Origin: CAVUEG01 sp963740525
Lineage (GTDB): Bacteria > Actinomycetota > Actinomycetes > Propionibacteriales > Nocardioidaceae
NCBI GenBank assembly: GCA_963740525.1
Contig: CAVUEG010000010.1
Coordinates: 124,001-188,000, forward strand
DNA: 64,000 bases
Direction of reading: 5' to 3'
Positions 16,578 to 24,710 of this stretch are shown piece after piece. Under the pieces are notes generated by a model, which ran no database searches, had not been told where the DNA came from, and was given only the letters and a program-made list of their open reading frames with translations. The translations under genes were made by a program, and so were the position numbers. Each line of letters opens with the position of its first letter. The stretch's first letter is position 1.

Positions 16578-18182
16578 GTGACCCGCATCCTGCTTCGTGG
16601 AGGCTACGTCCACACGCCCGCCGACCCGCACGCCACCGCGATCTGCATCGAGGACGGCCAGATCGTGTGGACCGGGGACGACGACGCCTCCGGGAACTTC
16701 GTCGACAACGCCGACCGCATCATCGAGCTCGAGGGTCGTCTGGTCACCCCCGCCTTCGTCGACTCCCACGTCCACCTCGCCCAGACCGGCTTCGCGGTCA
16801 CGAGCGTGGACCTGTCCGGCACCCGGAGCATGGTCGAGGCGCTCGACCGGATCGCGACCTATGCGGCCGAGACCACCGACGACGTGGTGCTGGGCTACGG
16901 CTGGGACGACACCCAGTGGCCCGAGCAGCAGCCGTTCACGCGCGAGCACGTCGACCGGGCCGTGGGGGAGCGCGCGGCGTACCTCGCCCGCGTGGACGTG
17001 CACTCGGCGGTCGTCTCCAGCGCCTTCCTGGACCGGCTGCCCGGTCTCGCCGAGCAGGACGGGTACGACCCCGACGGCTGGATGACCCGCGACGCCCACC
17101 ACACGGCACGCGCCGCCGTGCTCACGATGCTGCCGGCCGGAGCCCGGGAGACCGCGATCGGCGTCGCGCTCGACACCGCCGCCCGGCAAGGGATCGGCAT
17201 GGTCCATGAGCTCGGCGCACCCCACCTCTCTCTTGAGACCGACTTCGCCGTCATCGCGGGGCTAGGTGAGCAGCGGGTGGTGCCCGAGTCCGTCTGGTAC
17301 TGGGGCGAGCTCGGAGGCGTCGATCGGGCTCGGGAGCTCGGGTGCACCGGTTCCGCCGGGGACCTGTGCGCCGACGGAGCGATCGGGTCGCGCACCTCCG
17401 CCCTGCACGCGCCGTACGCCGACGACCCCGGGACGGGCCACCTGTACGTCGACCGCGACCAGGTGCGCGAGCACGTCATCGCCTGCACCGAGGGTGACCT
17501 CCAGGCCGGCTTCCACTGCATCGGCGACCGCGCCGTCTCGGAGGTCGTCGAGGGCTTCCGGCAGGCTGCCAAGACACTCGGAGCATCGGCGCTGGTCCGA
17601 GCCCGGCACCGGCTCGAGCACGTCGAGATGGCGACCGCCGACGACATGGCCACGATGGCCGAGCTGGGCATCACGGCCAGCATGCAGCCGGTGTTCGACG
17701 ACTTCTGGGGCGGCGAGAACGCGCTCTACGCCCAGCGGCTCGGGCCCGAGCGTGCTGTCGGGATGAACGCCTTCGCCTCGATGCAGCGCGCCGGCGTATC
17801 GCTCGCCTTCGGGTCCGACACCCCGGTGACTCCCTTCGACCCCTGGGGCGCCGTCCGCGCGGCCGCCTGGCACCGCACGGAGAGCGAACGCGTCACCGTG
17901 CGCGCCGCCTTCAACGCCTCCACCCGCGGCGGCTGGCGCGCTGCCGGTCGTGACGAGGGGGGTGTGCTCGCACTGGGGGCGCCCGCCTCCCTGGCCGTGT
18001 GGGACGTGCCCGGCGACCTGGTCGTGCAGACGCCCGACTCCCGCGTCGCGAACTGGTCGACCGACCCGCGTGCGGGCGTGCCCCACCTGCCGGACCTCTC
18101 CCCGGGACAGCCGCTGCCCACCTGCGTGCTGACCCTCGTGCAGGGCCGGATCGCCTACGAACAGGAAGGACTCACCGGATGA
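16578..18182 (+). CDS. YtcJ-like metal-dependent amidohydrolase
   Basis: A 534-residue amidohydrolase-superfamily enzyme. The first metal site is VDSHVHLAQTG, preceded by the beta-sandwich RILLRGGYVHTP; later FHCIGDRAV, RHRLEHVEM and FGSDTPV give the remaining ligands, in the order typical of the YtcJ group. GTG start with AGGA eight bases upstream; the stop overlaps the kamD ATG (ATGA). The place usually held by the 3-keto-5-aminohexanoate cleavage enzyme (kce) in such operons is occupied by this gene, but the folds are unrelated, so it is not a simple replacement. It may remove an N-acyl group from a lysine derivative entering the pathway; this is inference. Confidence 0.82.
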   Translation: MTRILLRGGYVHTPADPHATAICIEDGQIVWTGDDDASGNFVDNADRIIELEGRLVTPAFVDSHVHLAQTGFAVTSVDLSGTRSMVEALDRIATYAAETTDDVVLGYGWDDTQWPEQQPFTREHVDRAVGERAAYLARVDVHSAVVSSAFLDRLPGLAEQDGYDPDGWMTRDAHHTARAAVLTMLPAGARETAIGVALDTAARQGIGMVHELGAPHLSLETDFAVIAGLGEQRVVPESVWYWGELGGVDRARELGCTGSAGDLCADGAIGSRTSALHAPYADDPGTGHLYVDRDQVREHVIACTEGDLQAGFHCIGDRAVSEVVEGFRQAAKTLGASALVRARHRLEHVEMATADDMATMAELGITASMQPVFDDFWGGENALYAQRLGPERAVGMNAFASMQRAGVSLAFGSDTPVTPFDPWGAVRAAAWHRTESERVTVRAAFNASTRGGWRAAGRDEGGVLALGAPASLAVWDVPGDLVVQTPDSRVANWSTDPRAGVPHLPDLSPGQPLPTCVLTLVQGRIAYEQEGLTG

Positions 18183-19781
18183 GCCGGCCCGCAGTGCCCC
18201 GACGAAGTGGTTCCAAGCTCGACCTCGACCCGGCGACCGTCCGCCAGGCACGGACGCTCGCCCGCCAGGTCGGCCGCCCGATCGTGAACCTGGCGAAGAA
18301 GCACACGACCGTCTCCGTCGAGCGAGCCACGCTGCGCCTCGCGGGGCTCCAGGGCGCCGACACCGACGGCATCCCGTGGGTGAACCGCCTCCTCGACTCG
18401 GTCCGCGCCGATGTCGGGATCGAGCACGGCGTCGCCGTGCCCGTCTGGGACGCCCTGGTCCGTGGCGAGGCGGAGGACCTGGCCACGCTCGCCCAGAAGG
18501 CGTCGGCCGGGTCGGTGCGGTTCCGGCTCCCCGAGGGTCGAGACCTGACCCGCGCCCGGACGGCGGCGAGGAAGCAGGTCGGGGCCGGCGTACGCCGGGT
18601 CGACGCCCGGCGCACCGAGCGCGAGCGGATGATCAAGCGGATCGGCGACGCGCCTCGCAAGCCGTGGATCTACCTGATCGTGGCCACCGGCGACATCTAC
18701 GAGGACATCCCGCAGGCCCAGCAGGCCGCCCGCGAGGGTGCCGACGTGATCGCGGTGATCCGGTCCACCGGGCAGTCCCTGCTGGACTACGTGCCGGAGG
18801 GCGCCACCCGCGAGGGGTTCGCCGGCACGTACGCCACCCAGGAGAACTTCCGGCTGATGCGCGCCGCCCTCGACGAGTCCGGCAAGGAGCTCGGGCGCTA
18901 CATCCGGCTGACCAACTACGCCTCGGGGCTCTGCATGCCCGAGATCGCCGCGCTGGCCGGGCTCGAACGGCTCGACATGATGCTCAACGACTCGATGTAC
19001 GGGATCCTCTTCCGCGACATCAACCCGATCCGCACCTTCGTCGACCAGCGGTTCAGCCGTCAGGTGCACGCCCGTGCCGGGATCATCATCAACACCGGCG
19101 AGGACAACTACCTCACCACCGCCGACGCCGTCGAGGCGGCGCACACCGTGACCGTCTCCCAGCTCCTCAACGAGTACTTCGCCAAGGAGGCCGGCCTCGA
19201 GGACTGGCAGCTTGGTCTGGGCCACGCGTTCGAGATCAACCCGGACCTGCCCGACAGCTTCCGGATGGAGCTGGCCCACGCCCTGCTGGCCAGGGAGCTG
19301 TTCCCGAAGGCGCCGTTGAAGTGGATGCCGCCGACTCGGCACATGACCGGCGACGTGTTCCGCGGCTACCTGCTCGACGGCTTCTTCAACCTCGTCGGCG
19401 CGCTGACCGGCCAGGGCATCCTGCTGGTCGGGATGATGACCGAGGCCGTGGTCACGCCGTGGATCTCCGACCGCGACCTGGCGCTGCAGAACGTCCGCTA
19501 CGTGATGGAGGCGGCCGGCAACCTGCACGAGGACTTCGTGCCGGCCCCGGACGGGTTCATCGTCCAGCGTGCTCGCCAGGTGCTGGCCGAGGGGATCGAC
19601 CTGCTCGACCGGATCTCCAGGACACGAGCGCCGGGGACCGCCGCTGCTGTCCGCGATCGCCGACGGCACCTTCGGCCTGATGAAGCGGCCACCGGACGCC
19701 GGGCGCGGCCTCGAGGGCGTGGCCCGGAAGGCACCGGGCTACTACAACCCCGCCAGCGAGATCCTCGAGGAGAAGTCATGA
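18179..19781 (+). pseudogene. kamD: Lysine 5,6-aminomutase alpha subunit, frameshifted near 3' end
   Basis: Catalytic alpha subunit of the B12- and PLP-dependent mutase that converts beta-lysine to 3,5-diaminohexanoate. The family pattern is clear: SKLDLDPATVRQARTLARQV at the start, PWIYLIVATGDIYEDIPQAQ, RYIRLTNYASGLCMPEIAAL and LNDSMYGILFRDINPIRTF. After LLDRIS (about 19620) the frame fails; the true tail, LLSAIADGTFGLMKRPPDAG to EEKS, is read one base later, so the sequence carries one extra base between 19620 and 19650. Original length about 530 residues. Overlaps the amidohydrolase stop and the kamE start. Confidence 0.85.
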
Positions 19782-20565
19782 CCGGCACGACCGAGCCCAG
19801 CACGATCGTGCGGCCGTACGGCGACACCACCGGCGACGGGATGGTGCAGGTGTCCTTCACCCTGCCGATCCCGCACTCGAAGGTCGCCGACGGCGCCGCG
19901 CTCCAGCTCGCCAACAAGATGGGCATGGACCCGGCCCTCGTGGTGCACAGCAAGCCGATGGGGCCGGGCTTCACGTTCTTCGTGGTCTACGGGCGCGTGC
20001 AACCACCTCGTGGACACCTCCAAGGTCGAGGTGATCGAGCGCGACTACCCCCTCCTGCTGCCCAAGGAGGTCAACGCCGAGGTCAAGCGCGGGCTGCGTC
20101 GTCGGCTCGTCGTCGTCGGCGCCTGCATCGGCACCGACGCGCACACGGTCGGGATCGACGCGATCCTCAACATCAAGGGGTTCGCGGGGGAGAAGGGCCT
20201 GGAGTACTACCGCGAGCTCAAGGTGGTGAACCTCGGCGCCCAGGTCTCCGTGCCCCAGCTCGTGGAACGGGCCCGCGAGGAGCGCGCGGACGCCGTACTG
20301 GTCTCGCAGGTCGTCACCCAGCGCGACGCCCACATCCTGAACACCAAGGAGATGTCGGCGGCCTTCCGCGAGTCCTACCCGTCAAGACGGCGGCCGCTGC
20401 TGATCGTCGGCGGGCCCCGCTTCGACGAGACCATGTCCGGCGACCTGGGGGTGGACCGCGTCTTCGTCCGAGGTACGACGCCCGCGGAGGTCGCCAGCTT
20501 CCTCGTCCACCGGCTGGTCGGCCCGCCAGAAGAGCACGACCCAGACCACCTTGGAGAGCGCATGA
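19778..20565 (+). pseudogene. kamE: Lysine 5,6-aminomutase beta subunit, frameshifted
   Basis: B12-binding beta subunit partner of KamD. It starts MTGTTEPSTIVRPYGDTTGD and runs to FTFFVVYG; then an extra G in the GGG run at 19990-19993 shifts the frame, and the protein continues with CNHLVDTSKVEVIERDYP. The cobalamin-binding D-x-H-x-x-G appears as DAHTVGID. At the 3' end the current frame runs into the next gene without a stop, while the frame one base later ends in a TGA overlapping the kal ATG, so a second extra base around 20515-20545 is likely. In an intact copy the product would be about 260 residues. Confidence 0.8.
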
Positions 20566-20969
20566 CCGACCAGCCGGGACCCGCGCCTCGGCGTCACTGT
20601 CGTCCACCGTCGCTACGTGCCGTACTCGCACGCCCACTACGCCGGGAACCTCGTCGACGGCGCCTACTCGCTCGGCCTCTTCGGCGACGTCGCCACCGAG
20701 GTGTGCATCCGCACAGACGGTGACGAGGGCCTGTTCGCGTCGTACTCCGACGTCCAGTTCCTGGCGCCTGTGCGCGCGGGCGACCTGCTGGAGATCGCCG
20801 CCGAGGTGGTTCGAGTCGGCTCGTCGCTCGCGCACGCTCGAGTTCGAGGTCCGGGTCGTCGGCCGTGGAACCGTCGGCCACCGGGTCGGGGTCGGCCGCC
20901 ACGATCCTGGACGAGCCGCTGCTGGCCACCACCGCCACCGGCACCGTGGTCGTCCCCGGCACCTCGTGA
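20562..20969 (+). pseudogene. kal: 3-aminobutyryl-CoA ammonia-lyase, several frameshifts
   Basis: Hotdog-fold enzyme that eliminates ammonia from 3-aminobutyryl-CoA to give crotonyl-CoA, the last dedicated step of lysine fermentation. Pieces read in three frames: MTDQPG at the start; then RYVPYSHAHYAGNLVDGAY to EVVRVG (from about 20584); then SRTLEFEVRVVG (from about 20825); then SATGSGSAATILDEPL to the stop at 20969 (from about 20866). Each shift is one extra base (about 20571-20584, 20815-20830, 20860-20866). Joined, they make about 130 residues, the normal family size. The gene is unusable as read. Confidence 0.75.
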
Positions 20970-20975
20970 GTCGGT

Positions 20976-21004
20976 CTCGGCGTGTCGCTGCAGGACACGC
21001 CGAG
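20976..21004 (+). terminator. Hairpin terminator after the lysine operon
   Basis: Perfect 11-bp stem CTCGGCGTGTC paired with its complement around a seven-base loop, beginning six bases after the kal stop. No U-tract follows. Confidence 0.75.
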
Positions 21005-21365
21005 TCGTCGAGGAATTTCTCGCGATCTCGTCGGTCGGCACTGCCGCTCTGACCTGCGCTTACCCGCGTCGTCGCAGGTCATCGGGTGGTTGACACCGAC
21101 GGCCGCGCGTACCAAAGTGCGCCGCGTCCTTCCGTGCAGAACGCTACGGTCCGCCAGGCAAGAGGGGAACGCCAGCACCGGGTCGGGTACCACGATCCGG
21201 AAGTTGATGGTCCGGGGCCTCGGCAGGCCGTGACGGGGAGGTGCGCGGAAGGAGTTCGGTTCCAGTAGACAACGGAGCTGGTCCTGGCAGCCGGTCAGGG
21301 CGGTTTCGGTCCGAAGGGTCCGAACTCTTTCCGCGTCTGCAGGAGGTGCGCGCTAGGTTGGTCCC
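21005..21365 (+). other. Intergenic region upstream of lnt, 361 bp
   Basis: Follows the lysine-operon terminator and precedes the inferred original start of lnt (GTG 21366). It should hold the lnt promoter. A TTGACA occurs at 21087-21092 but the hexamer 17 bases later is poor. GGAGGT-like purine runs lie at 21235-21260 and just before 21366 (CAGGAGGTGCGCGC). No coding features seen. Confidence 0.4.
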
Positions 21366-21475
21366 GTGCTGTTGCGCCTGGCTGCCGCGGCTCTCGCCGG
21401 CGTAGCTGTCGTCGGACCGCCTTCCCTCCCTCTGCGTGGGCCTACCTCCTTCCGGTCGGGCTTGTCGGGCTCGCC

Positions 21476-22927
21476 GTGTCAGTGGCCGGGGTGAGTCCCC
21501 GCCGCGGCTTCCTGGTCGGCTTCGTCTTCGGGCTCGGCTTCATGCTGGTCCTGCTGCCCTGGCTCCAGGTGGTCTCACCGCTGGCCTGGCCGGCGCTCGC
21601 GGCGCTCGAGGCGGTGCTCCTGGGTCTCCTCGGTACGGCGTGGGCGCTGCTCGGGCGCCTGCCGTGGTCCCCGGTGTGGCAGGCCGCGGCGTGGGTCCTC
21701 CTCGAGTCGCTGCGCGGTGCCGTGCCTTTCGGTGGCTTCCCCTGGGGCCGGGTCGCCTACGCGGCCGCCGACACCCCCGCCGCGGGGCTGGCCCGTCTCC
21801 TCGGCCACGCGGGCCTCGCCTTCGTCGTGGTGCTGTTGGCCTGCCTCGTTGCCCAGGCGATGACGACCTCCCGGGCTCGCAGACGCGCGACGTCCCTCGG
21901 ACTGGCCGCGCTGGTCGCCGTCGGCGTGGTGGCCGTCCCCGGCCCCGGAGCCACCCCGCCCGGCGGGGGAGAGACGGTGCGGGTGGCGGTGGTGCAGGGA
22001 AACACGCCCGGCACCGGGCTCGAGGCGATGGCCGAGCGCCGGGCGGTCCTCGACAACCACGTCGACGCCACCCGTCGGCTCGCCAGACAGGTCGATGCCG
22101 GTACGGTGCGTCGGCCTGACCTCGTCGTCTGGCCCGAGAACTCCAGCGACCTCGACCCGTACGCCGACCCGTCGGTCCGTGCGGAGATCGCCTCGGCGGT
22201 GCACGCCGTCGGCGTACCGACGCTCATGGGGGCAGTCGTCGACGGACCCCACGACTCGGGCTGGTACAACCGCGCGATCGTGTGGGGGGCGGACGGGACC
22301 ATCGGCGCCCACTACGACAAGCGGCACGCGGTGCCGTTCGGGGAGTACATCCCGCTGCGCTCGGTCCTCGCGCCACTCGTGCCCGCACTCGACCAGATAC
22401 CCCAGGACCTGATCACCGGCACCCGGCCGGGCCTGCTCCAGGTGGGGCCGGCCCGGACCGGCGTGCTGATGTGCTTCGAGGTCGGCTACGAGGGCCAGGT
22501 CCGAGGCCTGGCGAGCGACGGCGCCCAGGTGATCGTCGTCCCGACCAACAACGCGACGTACATGGGCACCGGGCAGGTGGAGCAGCAGTTCGCCATCTCC
22601 CGCATGGTCGCGGTCGAGACCGGCCGGTTCGTGGTGGTCGCGGCCACGAACGGGATCTCGGGCGTCATCGCACCGGACGGGTCCGTGGTCGCCCGGGCTC
22701 CCGTGCGCACCTCTCGGGTCCTGGTCGTCCCGGTCACGCTGGGTTCCGGGCTCACTCCTGGGGTCCGGTTCGGGGGAGCGGTCGAGGGCGGCCTGTGGGT
22801 CCTGGCGATGGTGGCTCTCGGAGCCGCTTGGTGGCTCACGTATCGTCGTCCCGCCGGCGCCGCCCACGACGGGCCCGGCACCCTTCCATCGGCCGAGACG
22901 CAGCACGTCCGGTCACCTGACGCCTGA
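21476..22927 (+). CDS. lnt: Apolipoprotein N-acyltransferase (N-terminus frameshifted)
   Basis: Adds the third acyl chain to lipoproteins at the membrane. After an N-terminal membrane domain of several segments, the nitrilase domain carries the triad: Glu in VVWPENS, Lys in YDKRHAVPFGEYIPL and Cys in VLMCFEVGYEG. The frame given starts at a GTG inside the protein. A better N-terminus, LLRLAAAALAGVAVV, begins at GTG 21366 in another frame and continues as AFPPSAWAYLLPVGLVGLAV in this frame, so one base is missing near 21411-21418. The original protein would be about 520 residues. It precedes ppm1, an arrangement found across Actinobacteria, where Ppm1 and Lnt may be fused or interact. Confidence 0.85.
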   Translation: MSVAGVSPRRGFLVGFVFGLGFMLVLLPWLQVVSPLAWPALAALEAVLLGLLGTAWALLGRLPWSPVWQAAAWVLLESLRGAVPFGGFPWGRVAYAAADTPAAGLARLLGHAGLAFVVVLLACLVAQAMTTSRARRRATSLGLAALVAVGVVAVPGPGATPPGGGETVRVAVVQGNTPGTGLEAMAERRAVLDNHVDATRRLARQVDAGTVRRPDLVVWPENSSDLDPYADPSVRAEIASAVHAVGVPTLMGAVVDGPHDSGWYNRAIVWGADGTIGAHYDKRHAVPFGEYIPLRSVLAPLVPALDQIPQDLITGTRPGLLQVGPARTGVLMCFEVGYEGQVRGLASDGAQVIVVPTNNATYMGTGQVEQQFAISRMVAVETGRFVVVAATNGISGVIAPDGSVVARAPVRTSRVLVVPVTLGSGLTPGVRFGGAVEGGLWVLAMVALGAAWWLTYRRPAGAAHDGPGTLPSAETQHVRSPDA

Positions 22928-22936
22928 GGAAGACGA

Positions 22937-23707
22937 GTGAGCTTCGCTGATCTCGGTCGCATCGTGATGGTCGTCCCGACCTACAACGAGGCCACCAACA
23001 TCGAGTGGATCGTCGACCGGCTCCGGACCGCGGTCCCGGAGGTCGACATCCTCGTGGTCGACGACGGCTCCCCGGACGGCACCGGGACCATCGCCGACCG
23101 GCTGGCCGAGGCCGACCCCCAGGTGACGGTCCTGCACCGCACCGAGAAGGCCGGCCTCGGGGCGGCGTACCTGCACGGCTTCAGCGTCGCCCTCGAGCGT
23201 GGGTACGACGTCATCGGCGAGATGGACGCAGACGGCTCCCACCAGCCCGAACAGCTGCCGATGCTGCTGACCGCCCTGCGCGACGCGGACCTGGTGATCG
23301 GCTCGAGGTGGGTGCCGGGAGGGTCCGTGGTGAACTGGCCGCTCTCGCGGGAGCTGCTCTCGCGGGGTGGGAACCTCTACACGCGTCGGCTCCTCGGGAT
23401 CGCCGTCCGCGACGCCACCGCGGGGTTCCGGGTGTTCCGGCGCTCCACTCTCGAGCGGATCGACCTGCAGTCCGTCCAGTCGCTCGGCTACGTCTTCCAG
23501 GCCGACCTGGCGTTCCGCACGCTGCGTGCCGGGCTGCGGGTGACGGAGGTGCCCATCGAGTTCGTCGAGCGGGTCCGCGGGGACTCGAAGATGACCCGTG
23601 ACGTGGCCACGGAGTCGTTGAAGCGGATCACCCGCTGGGGGCTGACGCAGCGGCGGCGGCAGGCCCGCGACGTACTCTCGAAGGTGACGAGCCGGAACGG
23701 GAGGTGA
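22937..23707 (+). CDS. ppm1: Polyprenol monophosphomannose synthase
   Basis: GT2-family enzyme making polyprenyl-phosphate mannose from GDP-mannose, the donor for lipoglycan and protein mannosylation outside the membrane. Signatures: IVMVVPTYNEATNIEWIV at the start, VVDDGSPDGTG, the DXD in EMDADGSHQPE (about residues 95-105), and VIGSRWVPGGSV. The 256-residue length fits the soluble catalytic domain with no fused membrane part. GTG start preceded by GAGGAAG. A PIG-V-type mannosyltransferase that could use this donor is at 41512. Confidence 0.88.
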   Translation: MSFADLGRIVMVVPTYNEATNIEWIVDRLRTAVPEVDILVVDDGSPDGTGTIADRLAEADPQVTVLHRTEKAGLGAAYLHGFSVALERGYDVIGEMDADGSHQPEQLPMLLTALRDADLVIGSRWVPGGSVVNWPLSRELLSRGGNLYTRRLLGIAVRDATAGFRVFRRSTLERIDLQSVQSLGYVFQADLAFRTLRAGLRVTEVPIEFVERVRGDSKMTRDVATESLKRITRWGLTQRRRQARDVLSKVTSRNGR

Positions 23708-24186
23708 GGGTGGTGGCACAGCAGCGCAGGTTCCCCTGGTGGCTGCCGGTGGCGGCTTTCGTGGTCGTGCCGCTGGCCGAGATCTACGTCCTGATCCAGG
23801 TCGGGCACGTGATCGGCGCCTGGTGGACGGTCCTGCTGCTCCTGGCCGACAGCCTGGTGGGCGGGTGGCTCGTGGTGCACGAGGGTGGCCGCGCCTGGCA
23901 GGCGCTGCAGGAGGCCCTCGCCCAGCGCAGGATGCCGCACCGCGAGCTCGCCGACGGCGCCCTGATCCTGGTCGGCGGAGCCTTGATGCTCACGCCCGGC
24001 TTCCTCACCGACGCGCTCGGCATCCTGTGCATCCTGCCGTTCACCCGCCCTCTGGCCCGCGGCGTCCTGGCCCGGGTGGTCAGCCGACGGCTGCTCGGTG
24101 GTGGCGCGCCCGCGGCGTACTCGAAGGACCCCGGGACGCAACATCGCCCCGGACCGGATGTGGTCCAGGGCGACGTGGTGGAGTGA
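23704..24186 (+). CDS. fxsA: FxsA-family membrane protein
   Basis: A 160-residue protein of the FxsA family (in E. coli it influences exclusion of phage T7; function in Actinobacteria not established). The hydrophobic segments at about residues 12-28, 36-53 and 85-115 and the motif LMLTPGFLTDALGILCILPF fit the family. The polar C-terminal tail (SKDPGTQHRPGPDVVQ) is variable. The GTG start overlaps the ppm1 stop; two further GTGs within 12 bases are alternatives. It is convergent with rbpA, nine bases apart. Confidence 0.85.
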   Translation: MRVVAQQRRFPWWLPVAAFVVVPLAEIYVLIQVGHVIGAWWTVLLLLADSLVGGWLVVHEGGRAWQALQEALAQRRMPHRELADGALILVGGALMLTPGFLTDALGILCILPFTRPLARGVLARVVSRRLLGGGAPAAYSKDPGTQHRPGPDVVQGDVVE

Positions 24187-24195
24187 GCAGCGAGC

Positions 24196-24579
24196 TCAGG
24201 CGTTGGCCCGGCTCTTGCGACGCGCGCGGTGCAGGTGCGCCGGTCCGATCTTGCCGCCGCGAAGCAGCTCCAGACGCTCGGTGAGGATGTCCTCGAGCTC
24301 CTTGATCGAGCGGCGCTCGAGCAGCATGTCCCAGTGGGTGCGGGCGGGCTTCTCGACCTTGGCCTCGGGGAGGATGCCGTCGACGCTCAGGCCGACCGCG
24401 CCGCAGCGCGGGCACTCCCAGTTGGCGGGTACGTCGGCCTCGGCCGCCATCGGGATCTCGAACCGGTGCCCCTGGGGGCACTCGTACCCGACCTGCTGCC
24501 GTGCCGCGAACTCGATGCCGCGCTCGTCCTCGAAGCTCTGGCCCCCGAGGCGGGCTCCACGCAGTGTGCGCTCAGCCAT
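24196..24579 (-). CDS. rbpA: RNA polymerase-binding protein RbpA
   Basis: Actinobacteria-specific activator that binds the sigma subunit and RNA polymerase and stabilises the open complex. The 127-residue chain has the central zinc-ribbon-like fold with YECPQGHRFEIP and WECPRCGAVG, then the basic linker and the sigma-interaction domain ARTHWDMLLERRSIKELEDIL with ERLELLRGGKIG at the end. GGGAGG precedes the ATG. Transcription appears to use both a sigma-R type and a housekeeping promoter upstream (24636-24696), in line with the known sigma-R control of rbpA in Streptomyces. Confidence 0.95.
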   Translation of the reverse strand: MAERTLRGARLGGQSFEDERGIEFAARQQVGYECPQGHRFEIPMAAEADVPANWECPRCGAVGLSVDGILPEAKVEKPARTHWDMLLERRSIKELEDILTERLELLRGGKIGPAHLHRARRKSRANA

Positions 24580-24635
24580 GAGCTACCTCCCTGTTTGGTT
24601 CCGCCGGATGTGATCTGACGGCCCAGGCATCTGGC

Positions 24636-24664
24636 GCAATACCCCGTCCCTGAAAGCCCGTCAA
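24636..24664 (-). promoter_or_regulatory. Housekeeping-type promoter for rbpA
   Basis: On the minus strand TTGACG and TATTGC are separated by 17 bases, 57 bases upstream of the rbpA start. Plausible sigma-A promoter, -10 imperfect. Confidence 0.45.
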
Positions 24665-24670
24665 GAGGTC

Positions 24671-24696
24671 AACGATCCCGGACAAAGGATGATTCC
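24671..24696 (-). promoter_or_regulatory. Sigma-R type promoter for rbpA
   Basis: On the minus strand GGAAT, exactly 18 bases, then GTT: the thiol-stress sigma-R consensus. Located 92-117 bases upstream of the rbpA start. Confidence 0.7.
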
Positions 24697-24710
24697 CGCA
24701 AATCGGGGTC

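Noticed and set aside
19990..20866. Programmed frameshifting in kamE and kal
   Set aside because: There is no slippery heptamer with a following structure common to the sites, the shifts differ in context, and three in one short gene is not plausible for regulation.
21087..21115. TTGACA-based promoter for lnt
   Set aside because: The hexamer 17 bases downstream (CAAAGT) does not resemble a -10, and no alternative spacing gives a better one.
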